Shown here: positions 26,912 through 34,980 of the stretch, in pieces
Numbering within the stretch: the stretch's first letter is position 1
Layout of the letters: each line of letters begins with the position of its first letter
Origin: Gammaproteobacteria bacterium
Lineage (GTDB): Bacteria > Pseudomonadota > Gammaproteobacteria > Francisellales > CACEW01
Assembly (NCBI GenBank): GCA_029256015.1
Contig: JAQSYQ010000010.1
Location: forward strand, 1 to 64,000
Direction of reading: 5' to 3'
Length of the DNA: 64,000 bases
The notes under the pieces: model-generated
Database searches by the model: none
Seen by the model: only the letters and a program-made list of their open reading frames with translations
Told to the model about the DNA's origin: nothing
Made by a program: the position numbers and the translations under genes

Positions 26912-27720
26912 TGTCACATTATGCCATCGGCGATATTCAGGGCTGCTATGATGAATTGTTGGCGCTGCTTGATGCCATCCAGTTTGACCCCAAAAAAGAC
27001 CAATTATGGCTGGTGGGAGATTTAGTCAATCGAGGACCAAAATCCTTAGAAACCTTAAGGTTTGTTAAAGGATTAGGCAATGCTGCCATCAGCGTGTTAG
27101 GTAATCATGATCTGCATTTACTGGCCGTTTATTATGGGGCAGAGAAAACTGAACATGGCGATACCTTACAAGATATCTTAAATACCCCCGATGCTAAAGA
27201 GCTGATTGACTGGCTTAAATCAAGGCCATTGCTTCACCATGATGCCAAGCTTAACTTCTTGATGGTCCATGCAGGGGTGGCCCCACAATGGAGCTTGGAG
27301 CAAGCCAAAAACTATGCTCATGAAGTAGAAGCTGCTTTGCAAGGTTCAAATATTACAGAATTTTTAAAACATATGTACGGTAATCATCCCGATACCTGGC
27401 AGGACAACTTAACAGGATGGGAACGTTTAAGAGCCATCACCAATTATTTTACACGCCTAAGGTTTTGCAACGAAATCGGCAAAATGGATTTTACACACAA
27501 AGGGGACAAAGCTCCAGAAGGCTTTTATCCCTGGTTTAAGCTGCCTCGATTAATTCATCAAAGAATTGTTTATGGGCACTGGGCTGCTTTAAAAGGAGAA
27601 GCCGAAGCTCCTAATGTATTTGCCATCGATACAGGCTGTGTCTGGGGAGAATCTTTAACGGCTTTAAGGCTGGAGGATTTGGCAAGATTCAGCGTTCCTT
27701 CTTTGCAAAATCCCTCCTAA
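26911..27720 (+). CDS. apaH: Diadenosine tetraphosphatase, symmetrical
   Basis: Hydrolyses Ap4A to two ADP (and decaps Np4-RNA in E. coli). The 269-residue metallophosphatase has GDIQGCYDEL, GDLVNRGP, LGNHD and the later HAGVAP and YGHWAALKG, giving the complete metal-ligand set. The start shares a base with the upstream stop (TAATG). A dispersed palindromic repeat lies just downstream and may terminate both this gene and the convergent hemW. Confidence 0.96.
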   Translation: MSHYAIGDIQGCYDELLALLDAIQFDPKKDQLWLVGDLVNRGPKSLETLRFVKGLGNAAISVLGNHDLHLLAVYYGAEKTEHGDTLQDILNTPDAKELIDWLKSRPLLHHDAKLNFLMVHAGVAPQWSLEQAKNYAHEVEAALQGSNITEFLKHMYGNHPDTWQDNLTGWERLRAITNYFTRLRFCNEIGKMDFTHKGDKAPEGFYPWFKLPRLIHQRIVYGHWAALKGEAEAPNVFAIDTGCVWGESLTALRLEDLARFSVPSLQNPS

Positions 27721-27736
27721 AAGTTAGACACGAACA

Positions 27737-27774
27737 TCCCCCTTCTTTAAAAAAGGAGGGAAGGGGAGGATTTT
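27737..27774. repeat. Dispersed palindromic repeat (CCCTCCTTT...AAAGGAGGG family), copy 1
   Basis: Inverted-repeat core CCCCCTTCTTT/AAAAAAGGAGGG followed by AGGGGAGGATTTT. It lies between the convergent apaH and hemW genes and overlaps the hemW stop. Related copies are at 18177-18214, 37866-37900, 54854-54976 and 58589-58625. Confidence 0.75.
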
Positions 27775-28909
27775 AAAACAGAGTCAGGATTTCGTTTAGA
27801 AACTTCGCTCCTAAAGCGGTAGGTCTAATAATATTGGCTTCTCTTTCCAACAAGCCTTTTTGATAAGCGATGGATAAAGGCTTTTCTATGCTTTCAAGCT
27901 TTAGCCCCGTCCTTGATTCGAATTGCTCTACACTAAATCCCCTTTTTAAGCGAAGGCAATTTAGCATAAACTCCATGGGCAATTCAGCTTCATCAATAGT
28001 TTTCATTTCGGCAATAAAATTTTGCTCCGGATTTAAATAAGCCTTGGGATGTTTGTGCTTATAAGACCGAAAGATTTTTTGCTGACTTGGGTCCGTGATT
28101 TTGGCATGGGCCCCGGCCCCGATTCCTAAATAGTCACCGAACTGCCAGTAATTGATATTATGCCTACATTGACGGCCTGGTTTGGCAAAAGCGGAAGTTT
28201 CATAATGCATAAATCCGGCCTGAGCCAGTAAAGCCTCCCCTTCTATTTCAATACTCGCAAGGATTTCATCTTCAGGCAATTGAGGGGGCTTGGCATAAAA
28301 CAAAGTATTGGGCTCTATAGTAAGCTGATACCAAGACAAATGGCTGGGAGCAAGTTCTAGCGCTTTTTTGATATCAGACAGGCCAGTTTCTAAAGTTTGC
28401 CCAGGCAGCCCGTGCATCAAATCTATATTGAAATTATCAAAGCCGGCCCGATGAATTTCTTCCACTGCTCTGGCGGCTTCATCCCCTGAATGAATGCGGC
28501 CCAGCTTTTTTAATTGCTCTGTTTGGAAGGACTGCACCCCAAGTGAAATTCTGTTGATTCCTATAGAACGATATTCACTGAATTGTCCTCTTTCAATGGT
28601 ACCAGGGTTTGCCTCCAAAGTGATTTCGCAATCAGAAGCTAAAGAAATCTGGTTTTGGATTTCTGCAAACAAGTCAGCAAGAGCCTTCGCTGAAAATAGA
28701 CTTGGGGTGCCTCCCCCTAAAAAAATCGACTGGATAGGCCGACCTTGAGCAAAATCTGCATCTTGTTTTAAATCCTGCAATAAGGCTTTGATATAGGCTT
28801 CTTCAGGCAACTCATTGGGCTTTTGATGCGAATTAAAATCGCAATAAGGGCATTTTTTTACGCACCAGGGAAAATGAATATATAAAGATAAAGGAACGGC
28901 GCTTAACAT
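27773..28909 (-). CDS. hemW: HemW-like radical SAM protein
   Basis: Heme chaperone of the HemN/HemW family, 378 residues. The radical-SAM cluster motif is CVKKCPYCDFNSH, with the HemW-specific His after the CxxxCxxC. Next come FLGGGTPSLFS, EANPGT, RISLGVQSF, NIDLMHGLPGQT, HNINYWQFGDYLGIGAGAH, and a C-terminal domain with LRLKRGFS. Length and the absence of the HemN N-terminal extension favour HemW, which binds heme, over coproporphyrinogen dehydrogenase. The stop codon falls in a dispersed repeat. Confidence 0.93.
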   Translation of the reverse strand: MLSAVPLSLYIHFPWCVKKCPYCDFNSHQKPNELPEEAYIKALLQDLKQDADFAQGRPIQSIFLGGGTPSLFSAKALADLFAEIQNQISLASDCEITLEANPGTIERGQFSEYRSIGINRISLGVQSFQTEQLKKLGRIHSGDEAARAVEEIHRAGFDNFNIDLMHGLPGQTLETGLSDIKKALELAPSHLSWYQLTIEPNTLFYAKPPQLPEDEILASIEIEGEALLAQAGFMHYETSAFAKPGRQCRHNINYWQFGDYLGIGAGAHAKITDPSQQKIFRSYKHKHPKAYLNPEQNFIAEMKTIDEAELPMEFMLNCLRLKRGFSVEQFESRTGLKLESIEKPLSIAYQKGLLEREANIIRPTALGAKFLNEILTLF

Positions 28910-28930
28910 ATGAAATCACTATAGAGTAGA

Positions 28931-28963
28931 TGTGGGGCCCTGTCTTGCGGCCCCAGGATGATA
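28931..28963. repeat. GGCCCCAGGATGA palindromic element, copy 1
   Basis: TGGGGCC (28933-28939) and GGCCCCA (28949-28955) are perfectly complementary. The right half, TGCGGCCCCAGGATGA (28946-28961), recurs exactly at 42987-43002. It sits between hemW and usp. Confidence 0.6.
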
Positions 28964-28978
28964 AAAAATAGGCTTAGC

Positions 28979-29407
28979 TTATGGTCTAATGCGAACAACT
29001 AATACATCACAATTTGCATGGTGCAGAACGCTGCTAGCGGTAGAACCCAATAGCCTCTTCACTCCGCCGTGGCCATGGCTACCTATCACCACAATATCGG
29101 CTCCAATTTTATCAGCCAAGCGCACAATTTCAATGGTAGCTGAACCATGAGCTAATACATATTCAGCGTCTACATCGATTTGAGTTTTAACTCTTTCAAG
29201 TTTAGCACGACAGTCATGCTCAATTCTGGACTCAATATCAGTCACTGAAGACAAGCCTGAGGCCATATAATAAGGGATATGAGGAACCACGGTGACGATG
29301 GTCAATTTTGCTTCATTACGCTTCACTAAAGCGACCGCTTTTTTTACTACAGGCAAATCATCGTTGTGTAAATCCGTTGCGACTAGAACATGCTTATAAT
29401 TGAACAT
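28979..29407 (-). CDS. Universal stress protein (UspA family)
   Basis: A 142-residue single-domain USP: FNYKHVLVATDLHNDD at the N-terminus and the ATP-binding GSHGHGGVKRLLGSTASSVLHHANCDVLVVR at the C-terminus, which contains the G-x2-G-x9-GS pattern of nucleotide-binding members. The ATG at 29407 is chosen because GGGGTGG lies just upstream; an in-frame TTG seven codons earlier has no such support. Probably a monocistronic stress protein. Confidence 0.9.
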   Translation of the reverse strand: MFNYKHVLVATDLHNDDLPVVKKAVALVKRNEAKLTIVTVVPHIPYYMASGLSSVTDIESRIEHDCRAKLERVKTQIDVDAEYVLAHGSATIEIVRLADKIGADIVVIGSHGHGGVKRLLGSTASSVLHHANCDVLVVRIRP

Positions 29408-29459
29408 TGAACCACCCCGTTTGGACAATCTATGCTTGATTGTAAATTAATTGCTCAAT

Positions 29460-30068
29460 TTAATCTAGCTTAGATCCCGACTGATCAAATAATTTTTTTA
29501 ACTGCTGCAAAGCTTGAGCTCTATGGCTTATAAGGTTTTTGAGAGCTGGATCTAATTGGGCAGCGCTCATTTTATGTTCTTTAACATAAAAAACCGAATC
29601 ATAGCCAAAGCCATTTTCCCCTTGTTTGGCAGACAAAATATTGCCGCTCCACTTGCCTTGGGCAATTAAGGGAACAGGATCATTAGGATAACGCATTAAA
29701 ACCATTACACAATAAAAGCTAGCCTGCCTTTTATCCTCTGGAACGCCTTCTAAGGCTTTTAACAGCTTCTCAATATTCCGCTCGGCATTACTTGGCAAAC
29801 CTGCATAGCGAGCCGAATAGACTCCTGGCTCCCCCTGTAAATAGTCTACGGCTAAACCTGTATCATCAGCCAAAGCCGGCAAACCCGTTATTGTGCAGGC
29901 ATGACGGGCCTTAATAATGGCATTTTCTACTAGAGTTAAGCCCGTTTCCTCAGCATCCGTTACGTTGAGTTCAGACTGTGGAATAATCTTTAAGCCAGCC
30001 GGATTTAAAATGGCCTGAATTTCCTTTAGCTTTCCAGGATTACTCGTCGCCAATACTAATTTATTCAT
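29460..30068 (-). CDS. rdgB: XTP/dITP pyrophosphatase RdgB
   Basis: House-cleaning nucleotide pyrophosphatase that removes dITP, dXTP and ITP. The 202 residues carry the Ham1-family landmarks LATSNPGKLKEI, LVENAIIKARHA, LADDTGLAVDYLQGEPGVYSARYAG, FGYDSVFY and SHRAQAL. All substrate-contacting residues appear intact. Confidence 0.96.
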   Translation of the reverse strand: MNKLVLATSNPGKLKEIQAILNPAGLKIIPQSELNVTDAEETGLTLVENAIIKARHACTITGLPALADDTGLAVDYLQGEPGVYSARYAGLPSNAERNIEKLLKALEGVPEDKRQASFYCVMVLMRYPNDPVPLIAQGKWSGNILSAKQGENGFGYDSVFYVKEHKMSAAQLDPALKNLISHRAQALQQLKKLFDQSGSKLD

Positions 30069-30139
30069 AATATTCTCTTTCGTGTTTTGCCCGGTTTTAG
30101 TCCAAAATTGACAAATTGTCTTGATTTAATGTAGACAAT

Positions 30140-30175
30140 TCTCATCCCCGCCTTGATCAGGAATGACAGTATAAT
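30140..30175. repeat. CGGGAATGACA-type palindromic remnant
   Basis: CATCCCCGCCTTGATCAGGAATGACAG matches the general pattern of the dispersed palindrome also seen at 62022-62043 (GCGCCTACGCGGGAATGACA). It lies in the gap between rdgB and the MFS gene. Confidence 0.4.
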
Positions 30176-30194
30176 GCAGAGCTGGAAGCGGAAT

Positions 30195-31466
30195 TTATGG
30201 GATTTTATGGCCATAGGTTTCAGGCAACACCCAAGCACAAATAATGCTGATGACAAAACCAATTAATAATACCATTAAGCCATGCTGATAGTCGCAAAGA
30301 CTATAAATGGCAGCCCCGTTTTGAGTCTGCCCGCTCCAAGAAACTTGCATTAGCCAACCAGTTAAAGGTTGCAATAAAGCAGGCAGCCCCATAATCAAGA
30401 CTGACACAAAACCTAAGGCTGAGCCCACTAAAACGCTTCTATTGGACTCCTGAGTAACGGGATAACCAATAATCTGGCTACTGGTGAAAAAGCCCAAAGC
30501 AAAAAACAAGCTGATATAGCTTAAATAGCCCAAATGTGGCCCGTACATAATCACAGCAAATACCAAAAATGAAATAGCTGCTGCGCTTAACATAGGAACC
30601 CGCCGACTCCCGAAATAATCGGATAAAAAGCCAAAGATGGAAGAGCCTACAATAGTCCCGACAAAAATCATCATACTGATGGTAGATGCCTGTATGGCAC
30701 TAAAGCCATAGGCCTGCTGCATGAACTGGCTACCAAACAATCCGGCTAATATCATAATGGGCAGATTCATCGTGCAGATATACATGCCTACCAGCCAATT
30801 GTTTTTATTTTTTGCTAATAGTTTTAAGCTATGCCAAAAATCGATTTTGTTTTGCCCTGAATCAGTTTGTAATGCAGCAAATCGTCTATGCTCTGGAGCG
30901 TCTTTAACTAGCCAGATCATTAAAAACAACAAAGCCACCCCAATCCAGGCCACATCCTTCAACGCTTCTCGCCAACCCTGAGCTTCTATAAGCATGGTTA
31001 AAGGTACCTGTGAAAAAGTTCCCCCTAACATTCCCAAAGTTACCACGATTCCTGTTACCTGCCCCATTCTGTGAGAAGGAAACCATTGAGCTGCCAATCT
31101 TAAAATGCTCAATAAACAAAAAGCGCTGGACATGCCTGCCAAAAATCTTGCTGCCACCAAAAACCAAGAATTACTGGCTTCTGCAATCAATAGGGTCCCC
31201 GCAATACACATGATCATTCCCAATATAATCATTTTGCGCGAAGAGAAGCGGTCTAATACAAATCCTGTGGGGTAAAGTAAAATAGAGTCCGATAAAAAGT
31301 AAAAGGCCGATACCAGTCCCACTTGCATAGCGGATAGATGGAAAGATTCCTCAAAGCTAAGTGCTAAAGAATTGAACATATTCATTTGAATAAATTCGTA
31401 GAAGAAAAACATGGAAGCAATAAGAACAACTAGCCAAGCCATTATTTTATTATGTGTTGATTCCAT
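30195..31466 (-). CDS. Major facilitator superfamily transporter
   Basis: A 423-residue inner-membrane carrier with about 12 hydrophobic helices in two halves and a cytoplasmic loop near residues 190-215. The loop 2-3 motif is FVLDRFSSRKMI, a variant of the MFS A-motif, and the equivalent in the second half is FGFLSDYFGSRRVPM. Such general similarity fits sugar-phosphate/anion or ACS-type symporters, but the substrate cannot be told. Ribosome site AGGAAAC precedes the ATG. Confidence 0.88.
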   Translation of the reverse strand: MESTHNKIMAWLVVLIASMFFFYEFIQMNMFNSLALSFEESFHLSAMQVGLVSAFYFLSDSILLYPTGFVLDRFSSRKMIILGMIMCIAGTLLIAEASNSWFLVAARFLAGMSSAFCLLSILRLAAQWFPSHRMGQVTGIVVTLGMLGGTFSQVPLTMLIEAQGWREALKDVAWIGVALLFLMIWLVKDAPEHRRFAALQTDSGQNKIDFWHSLKLLAKNKNNWLVGMYICTMNLPIMILAGLFGSQFMQQAYGFSAIQASTISMMIFVGTIVGSSIFGFLSDYFGSRRVPMLSAAAISFLVFAVIMYGPHLGYLSYISLFFALGFFTSSQIIGYPVTQESNRSVLVGSALGFVSVLIMGLPALLQPLTGWLMQVSWSGQTQNGAAIYSLCDYQHGLMVLLIGFVISIICAWVLPETYGHKIP

Positions 31467-31500
31467 GTTTCCTGCTCAGATTGCTGTTTCTATAACGAAT

Positions 31501-32307
31501 TTAAGACTGATTCAAAAAGCCAGTTAACTGGGGATCTGCCAAAGCCTTTGTTAATAAATCACCAAATAGTCTTGTAGTACGATCGTTTACATTCCCCAGT
31601 GAAATAACTGAGCTGCTGCCTGTATAGGTTTGGCTATAAGTTAACATACCATTAATCGCGTCTACTTCAATGGTCATTTGCAAGCCTGAAGTATCGGTTA
31701 AGCTCACTATTTGGACGGTCAATTTTCTTTGTAATTGAGGCTGATAAGACACAGGAACAAAACCATATTGACTTAGTATGTTCTCAATTTCTGGGCGTAA
31801 CGCTGCAATGGCATGGATTTTAGCTGAGGATAAAGCCGCCGCGTCTTTGCTGGCGCTGCTTGAAGTGCTCTGTGCACTCGTAGATGAGACACTTTGAGGC
31901 TGAGCCGCGGTAGCCGCTGGGACATTACTTCCTAAAGGAGTAGATATGCCGGGCGGCAATGCATAAGTCCCCGTTATGGCTCCTGGAGTTGAGCTTGAGC
32001 TACTTGAGCTGCTTGAACTACTGGATAAACTATTGGGTGGGTTTTGATAGTTGTTAATTGCTGCCGCCGCATCGCTTGCATAAGTCGTATCGGAATTAGC
32101 CTGTAAAGCATTAGCATTGATATATTGAGTTGGGCTACTAGGCGCGGTCATTTGCAAGGAAACTTGCAACTGGTTAGCCACTTTTGCGGGATTCAGTGAA
32201 ATATAAGGGTCAGTGGATTTTACTGCGCTAGTGGAACAGGCTGCCAATAAAGTGCAGAGGCCTGCCAAGGCTGCCTTTTTCAAGAACGGGTATCGACTCA
32301 AATTCAT
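31501..32307 (-). CDS. Lipoprotein with poly-serine linker
   Basis: A 268-residue predicted lipoprotein: N-terminal signal ending LLAACSTS (lipobox LAAC, lipidated Cys about residue 24). A roughly 70-residue region follows, then a linker dominated by Ser (12 or more in a row near residues 95-108) and Ser/Ala/Thr, and a C-terminal globular domain (about 165-268). The C-terminal pattern (LTVQIVSLTD, then TIEVDAINGMLTYSQTY, then TKALADPQLTGFLNQ) recalls YajG-like outer-membrane lipoproteins; this is tentative. The Ser run comes from a short-period repeat in DNA around 31986-32027, so its length may vary between strains. Confidence 0.7.
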   Translation of the reverse strand: MNLSRYPFLKKAALAGLCTLLAACSTSAVKSTDPYISLNPAKVANQLQVSLQMTAPSSPTQYINANALQANSDTTYASDAAAAINNYQNPPNSLSSSSSSSSSSSSTPGAITGTYALPPGISTPLGSNVPAATAAQPQSVSSTSAQSTSSSASKDAAALSSAKIHAIAALRPEIENILSQYGFVPVSYQPQLQRKLTVQIVSLTDTSGLQMTIEVDAINGMLTYSQTYTGSSSVISLGNVNDRTTRLFGDLLTKALADPQLTGFLNQS

Positions 32308-32440
32308 TTTGCCCTCTGTATCAGCTACTCGCTAAGTATACTAGCATAGACAACGAAAAAGGAAAAACTGCTTTGAGCTGCAATTTTGCGATTATCTAGG
32401 GTCTGTAGTATATTCCGGCTTTTACTAAAGAGAAAACAAA

Positions 32441-33073
32441 ATGCCCATCATCCACGGTGCCACCATTTCACCCTATGTCCGCAAAGTCTTAATTGTCCTT
32501 GAGCATAAAGGCATCCAATATGAAGTTAAAGCGATTAACCCTTTTAAGAAAACGCCTGAATTAATGGCACTTCACCCTTTAGGAAAAATCCCAGTCTATC
32601 AGGAAGATGATTTTATTTTGCCTGATTCTTCAGCCATCTGCTCTTATCTTGAAAAGCAATATCCCACCCATCCGATTTATCCCAGCGCTGCAAAAAGCTT
32701 GGGTAAATGTATATGGTATGAAAGCTACGCTGATGCTTTGTTTCAGTGCATTGCCGGCAAAATATTTTTCAACAAAGTGGTGGCGCCAAAATTCCTAGGA
32801 AAAGAAGGGAATCAACAAGCTATTGATGAAGCCCTTAATCAGGAATTGCCTGTTATGTTTGCCTATTTAGAGCAAGAAATTGGAACTAAAGAATTTTTGG
32901 TAGATGATCAATTCACTCTGGCTGATATCAGTATGTTTACAAGCTTTGTTAACTTCAAATATTCAGGCTGTAGTATTGATCAAGTTCGCTATCCTAACTT
33001 GGCCAAATATATAGCAAACTTATTTAAACATCCCAGCATTATAAAGGTACTGGGGCAAGAAAAAATCGGCTAG
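32441..33073 (+). CDS. Glutathione S-transferase family protein
   Basis: A 210-residue GST-fold protein. The thioredoxin-like N-terminal domain has GATISPYVRKVLIVLEHKGI (Ser or Tyr near the glutathione site), NPFKKTPELMALHPLGKIPVYQ, and LPDSSAICSYLEKQYP, where the SS positions bind the gamma-glutamyl group. The all-alpha C-terminal domain includes FTLADISMFTSF. It is distinct from SspA at 16495. Substrate unknown. Convergent with rsmD, overlapping by 4 nt. Confidence 0.85.
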   Translation: MPIIHGATISPYVRKVLIVLEHKGIQYEVKAINPFKKTPELMALHPLGKIPVYQEDDFILPDSSAICSYLEKQYPTHPIYPSAAKSLGKCIWYESYADALFQCIAGKIFFNKVVAPKFLGKEGNQQAIDEALNQELPVMFAYLEQEIGTKEFLVDDQFTLADISMFTSFVNFKYSGCSIDQVRYPNLAKYIANLFKHPSIIKVLGQEKIG

Positions 33074-33645
33074 GCAGAAGGCTCTGCAAAGCCAATCAAA
33101 CCATAGCTGACTACACCAATATGCTTGCTTTTAATCAGCTTTAAGCCCTCTGGAATATAGGGGGCCAACTCAAACTCACGCTCATATTCAACATAAATAT
33201 AACCAGTTGGCTTAAGCCAGTTATTTTTTTGAATAGCTTGCAAGCTTGGCACGATCAGCTGCTCATGAAAGGGCGGGTCTAAAAAAATTAAATCAAATTG
33301 GGTAAAGGCGGGCTTTTGCAAAAACTTTAAGGTGTTATCTTGAATGATTTGACTTTGCTGACTTGCTCCAATCTGGCTTGCGGTCAGTTGTAACTGCCTT
33401 AAAATAGCCGGCTGCTGTTCAATGAAAAATACCTTTTCTGCTCCGCGAGAGATAGCCTCAAAGCCGATAGCCCCGCTTCCTGCAAAAGCATCCAAGCAAA
33501 TAGAACCCCAGGTGCTAGCCATAAGCCAATTGAATAAGGTTTCTCTCACAAAATCACTGGTGGGCCGCAGGCCTTTACTGTCAGGGAAATAAATTTTGCG
33601 CCCTTTTAATTTGCCGCCAATAATTCTTACGCTGTTAGTATTCAA
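33070..33645 (-). CDS. rsmD: 16S rRNA m2G966 methyltransferase RsmD
   Basis: A 191-residue N2-guanine methyltransferase acting on G966 of 16S rRNA in 30S particles. Start VRIIGGKLKGRKI, then RPTSDFVRETLFNWL, the SAM-site LDAFAGSGAIGFEAISRGA and the catalytic DPPF (DLIFLDPPF), all standard for RsmD. Its start overlaps the stop of the upstream M16 lipoprotein gene, so it ends a three-gene transcript. Confidence 0.95.
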   Translation of the reverse strand: MNTNSVRIIGGKLKGRKIYFPDSKGLRPTSDFVRETLFNWLMASTWGSICLDAFAGSGAIGFEAISRGAEKVFFIEQQPAILRQLQLTASQIGASQQSQIIQDNTLKFLQKPAFTQFDLIFLDPPFHEQLIVPSLQAIQKNNWLKPTGYIYVEYEREFELAPYIPEGLKLIKSKHIGVVSYGLIGFAEPSA

Positions 33646-34958
33646 GAATTTGCCCCTCCTACAATAACAGTCAGCATGGCATTCGGATGCAAAGTTTGGT
33701 TGATCGCCTGTTGGACCTGCGCCAATGTTGTATCTTGAAGCTTCTGACGATAAGTATCCAAATAGTTTAAAGGCAATTTATAAAAACCTAGAGACGTTAG
33801 GATATCCGCAATATTAGCATTTCCAGACAACATTAAAGGAAAGCCGCCGATTAAGTTTTGCTTGGCTGCATCAAGCTCAGCTTGAGTGGGCCCATGGCTC
33901 ACAAAATTTTGTACAACCTGATTAATTTGAACTAAAGCAGCCGAGGCTTTTTCATTTCTGGTCTGCGCCATAATAACGAAAGGCCCTGGAGCCTGCTGTG
34001 AGACAAACCGGCTTGAAATACTATAAGCAAAGCCTGACTGAGACCTTACTTGCACGAACAGTCTTGAAACCAAAGAGCCGCCGCCCAAAGTATAATTTCC
34101 TAAACTTAATGGGAAAAATAAAGGATTTCCTCGCTGAATGCCGGGCTCTCCCATTAAAATCGTGGTTTGTTCAGAATTAAAAGGTACCCTAATGACCTGG
34201 CCCGCCGCTTTAAATGGCACCGCAGGGATAGGAGGCGCTGCCTGGCCTTGAGCTAAACCTTGGCTTAACTGATTGGCAATTTTTTCAGCTTGCGGCTTTG
34301 AAATGTCTCCAACCAATACAATCAAGGCATTGTTTGCCACATAATATTGCTTATAAAAGTTCATGAAATCTTGCGGACTTAACTTGGCAACGGTATCTGC
34401 TTGGCCCATCACCATATGCCCGTATGGTGTATTACCATACATAGCCTGCAAAAATTTCATTTGTGCTACTGTGCCAGGGTCTTGCATGCTCATTTGAATA
34501 CCGATCAGCTGCTGCTTTTCCAACCTGGCAATTTCATTTGCAGGGAAAGTGGGCTTGGTCATCACCGTAATAAAGGTTTGTAAAGCAGGATCTAAATACT
34601 GAGCTTGAGTTAAGCTTCTTAAAGAAAGCACGGTCATATCTTGGTTAGCGCTGGCTCCATATTCCGCGCCCACGTTAGCAAAATTATCCGCAATTTGATC
34701 GGCACTCAGCTGCCCCGCCCCCACATCTAAAGCATCGGCTGTTAAGTTGGCCAGGCCGTATTGCTGCCCGTCCCTACTTGAGCCGGCTGCAAATACTACG
34801 CGCACATCCAACATAGGCAATTGAGTGCTTTGATCAAATAAAACCTTAACGCCATTTTGTGTATTCCAAGTTTGGATTGGAATCACGGAAGAGGCCTTAC
34901 AAGCCGAAACCATCAAACTAGTTGATATTACTAAAACCTTTAAGAGCAAACGCATCAT
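33642..34958 (-). CDS. M16-family lipoprotein, catalytically inactive partner subunit
   Basis: A 438-residue pitrilysin-like protein with a lipoprotein signal (LMVSAC). The two M16 domains are recognisable (QNGVKVLFDQSTQLPMLDVRVVF; LANLTADALDVGAG; VVLVGDISKPQAEKIA). The zinc motif HxxEH is missing at the expected place, where NLTADALDVG stands, so it cannot bind the catalytic zinc in the usual way. It lies directly downstream of the active M16 gene, matching known two-subunit M16 pairs with one active and one glycine-rich or binding subunit. The lipid anchor suggests an envelope location. Confidence 0.85.
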   Translation of the reverse strand: MMRLLLKVLVISTSLMVSACKASSVIPIQTWNTQNGVKVLFDQSTQLPMLDVRVVFAAGSSRDGQQYGLANLTADALDVGAGQLSADQIADNFANVGAEYGASANQDMTVLSLRSLTQAQYLDPALQTFITVMTKPTFPANEIARLEKQQLIGIQMSMQDPGTVAQMKFLQAMYGNTPYGHMVMGQADTVAKLSPQDFMNFYKQYYVANNALIVLVGDISKPQAEKIANQLSQGLAQGQAAPPIPAVPFKAAGQVIRVPFNSEQTTILMGEPGIQRGNPLFFPLSLGNYTLGGGSLVSRLFVQVRSQSGFAYSISSRFVSQQAPGPFVIMAQTRNEKASAALVQINQVVQNFVSHGPTQAELDAAKQNLIGGFPLMLSGNANIADILTSLGFYKLPLNYLDTYRQKLQDTTLAQVQQAINQTLHPNAMLTVIVGGANS

Positions 34959-34980
34959 ACTTACCTTTTTTATTACCGCT

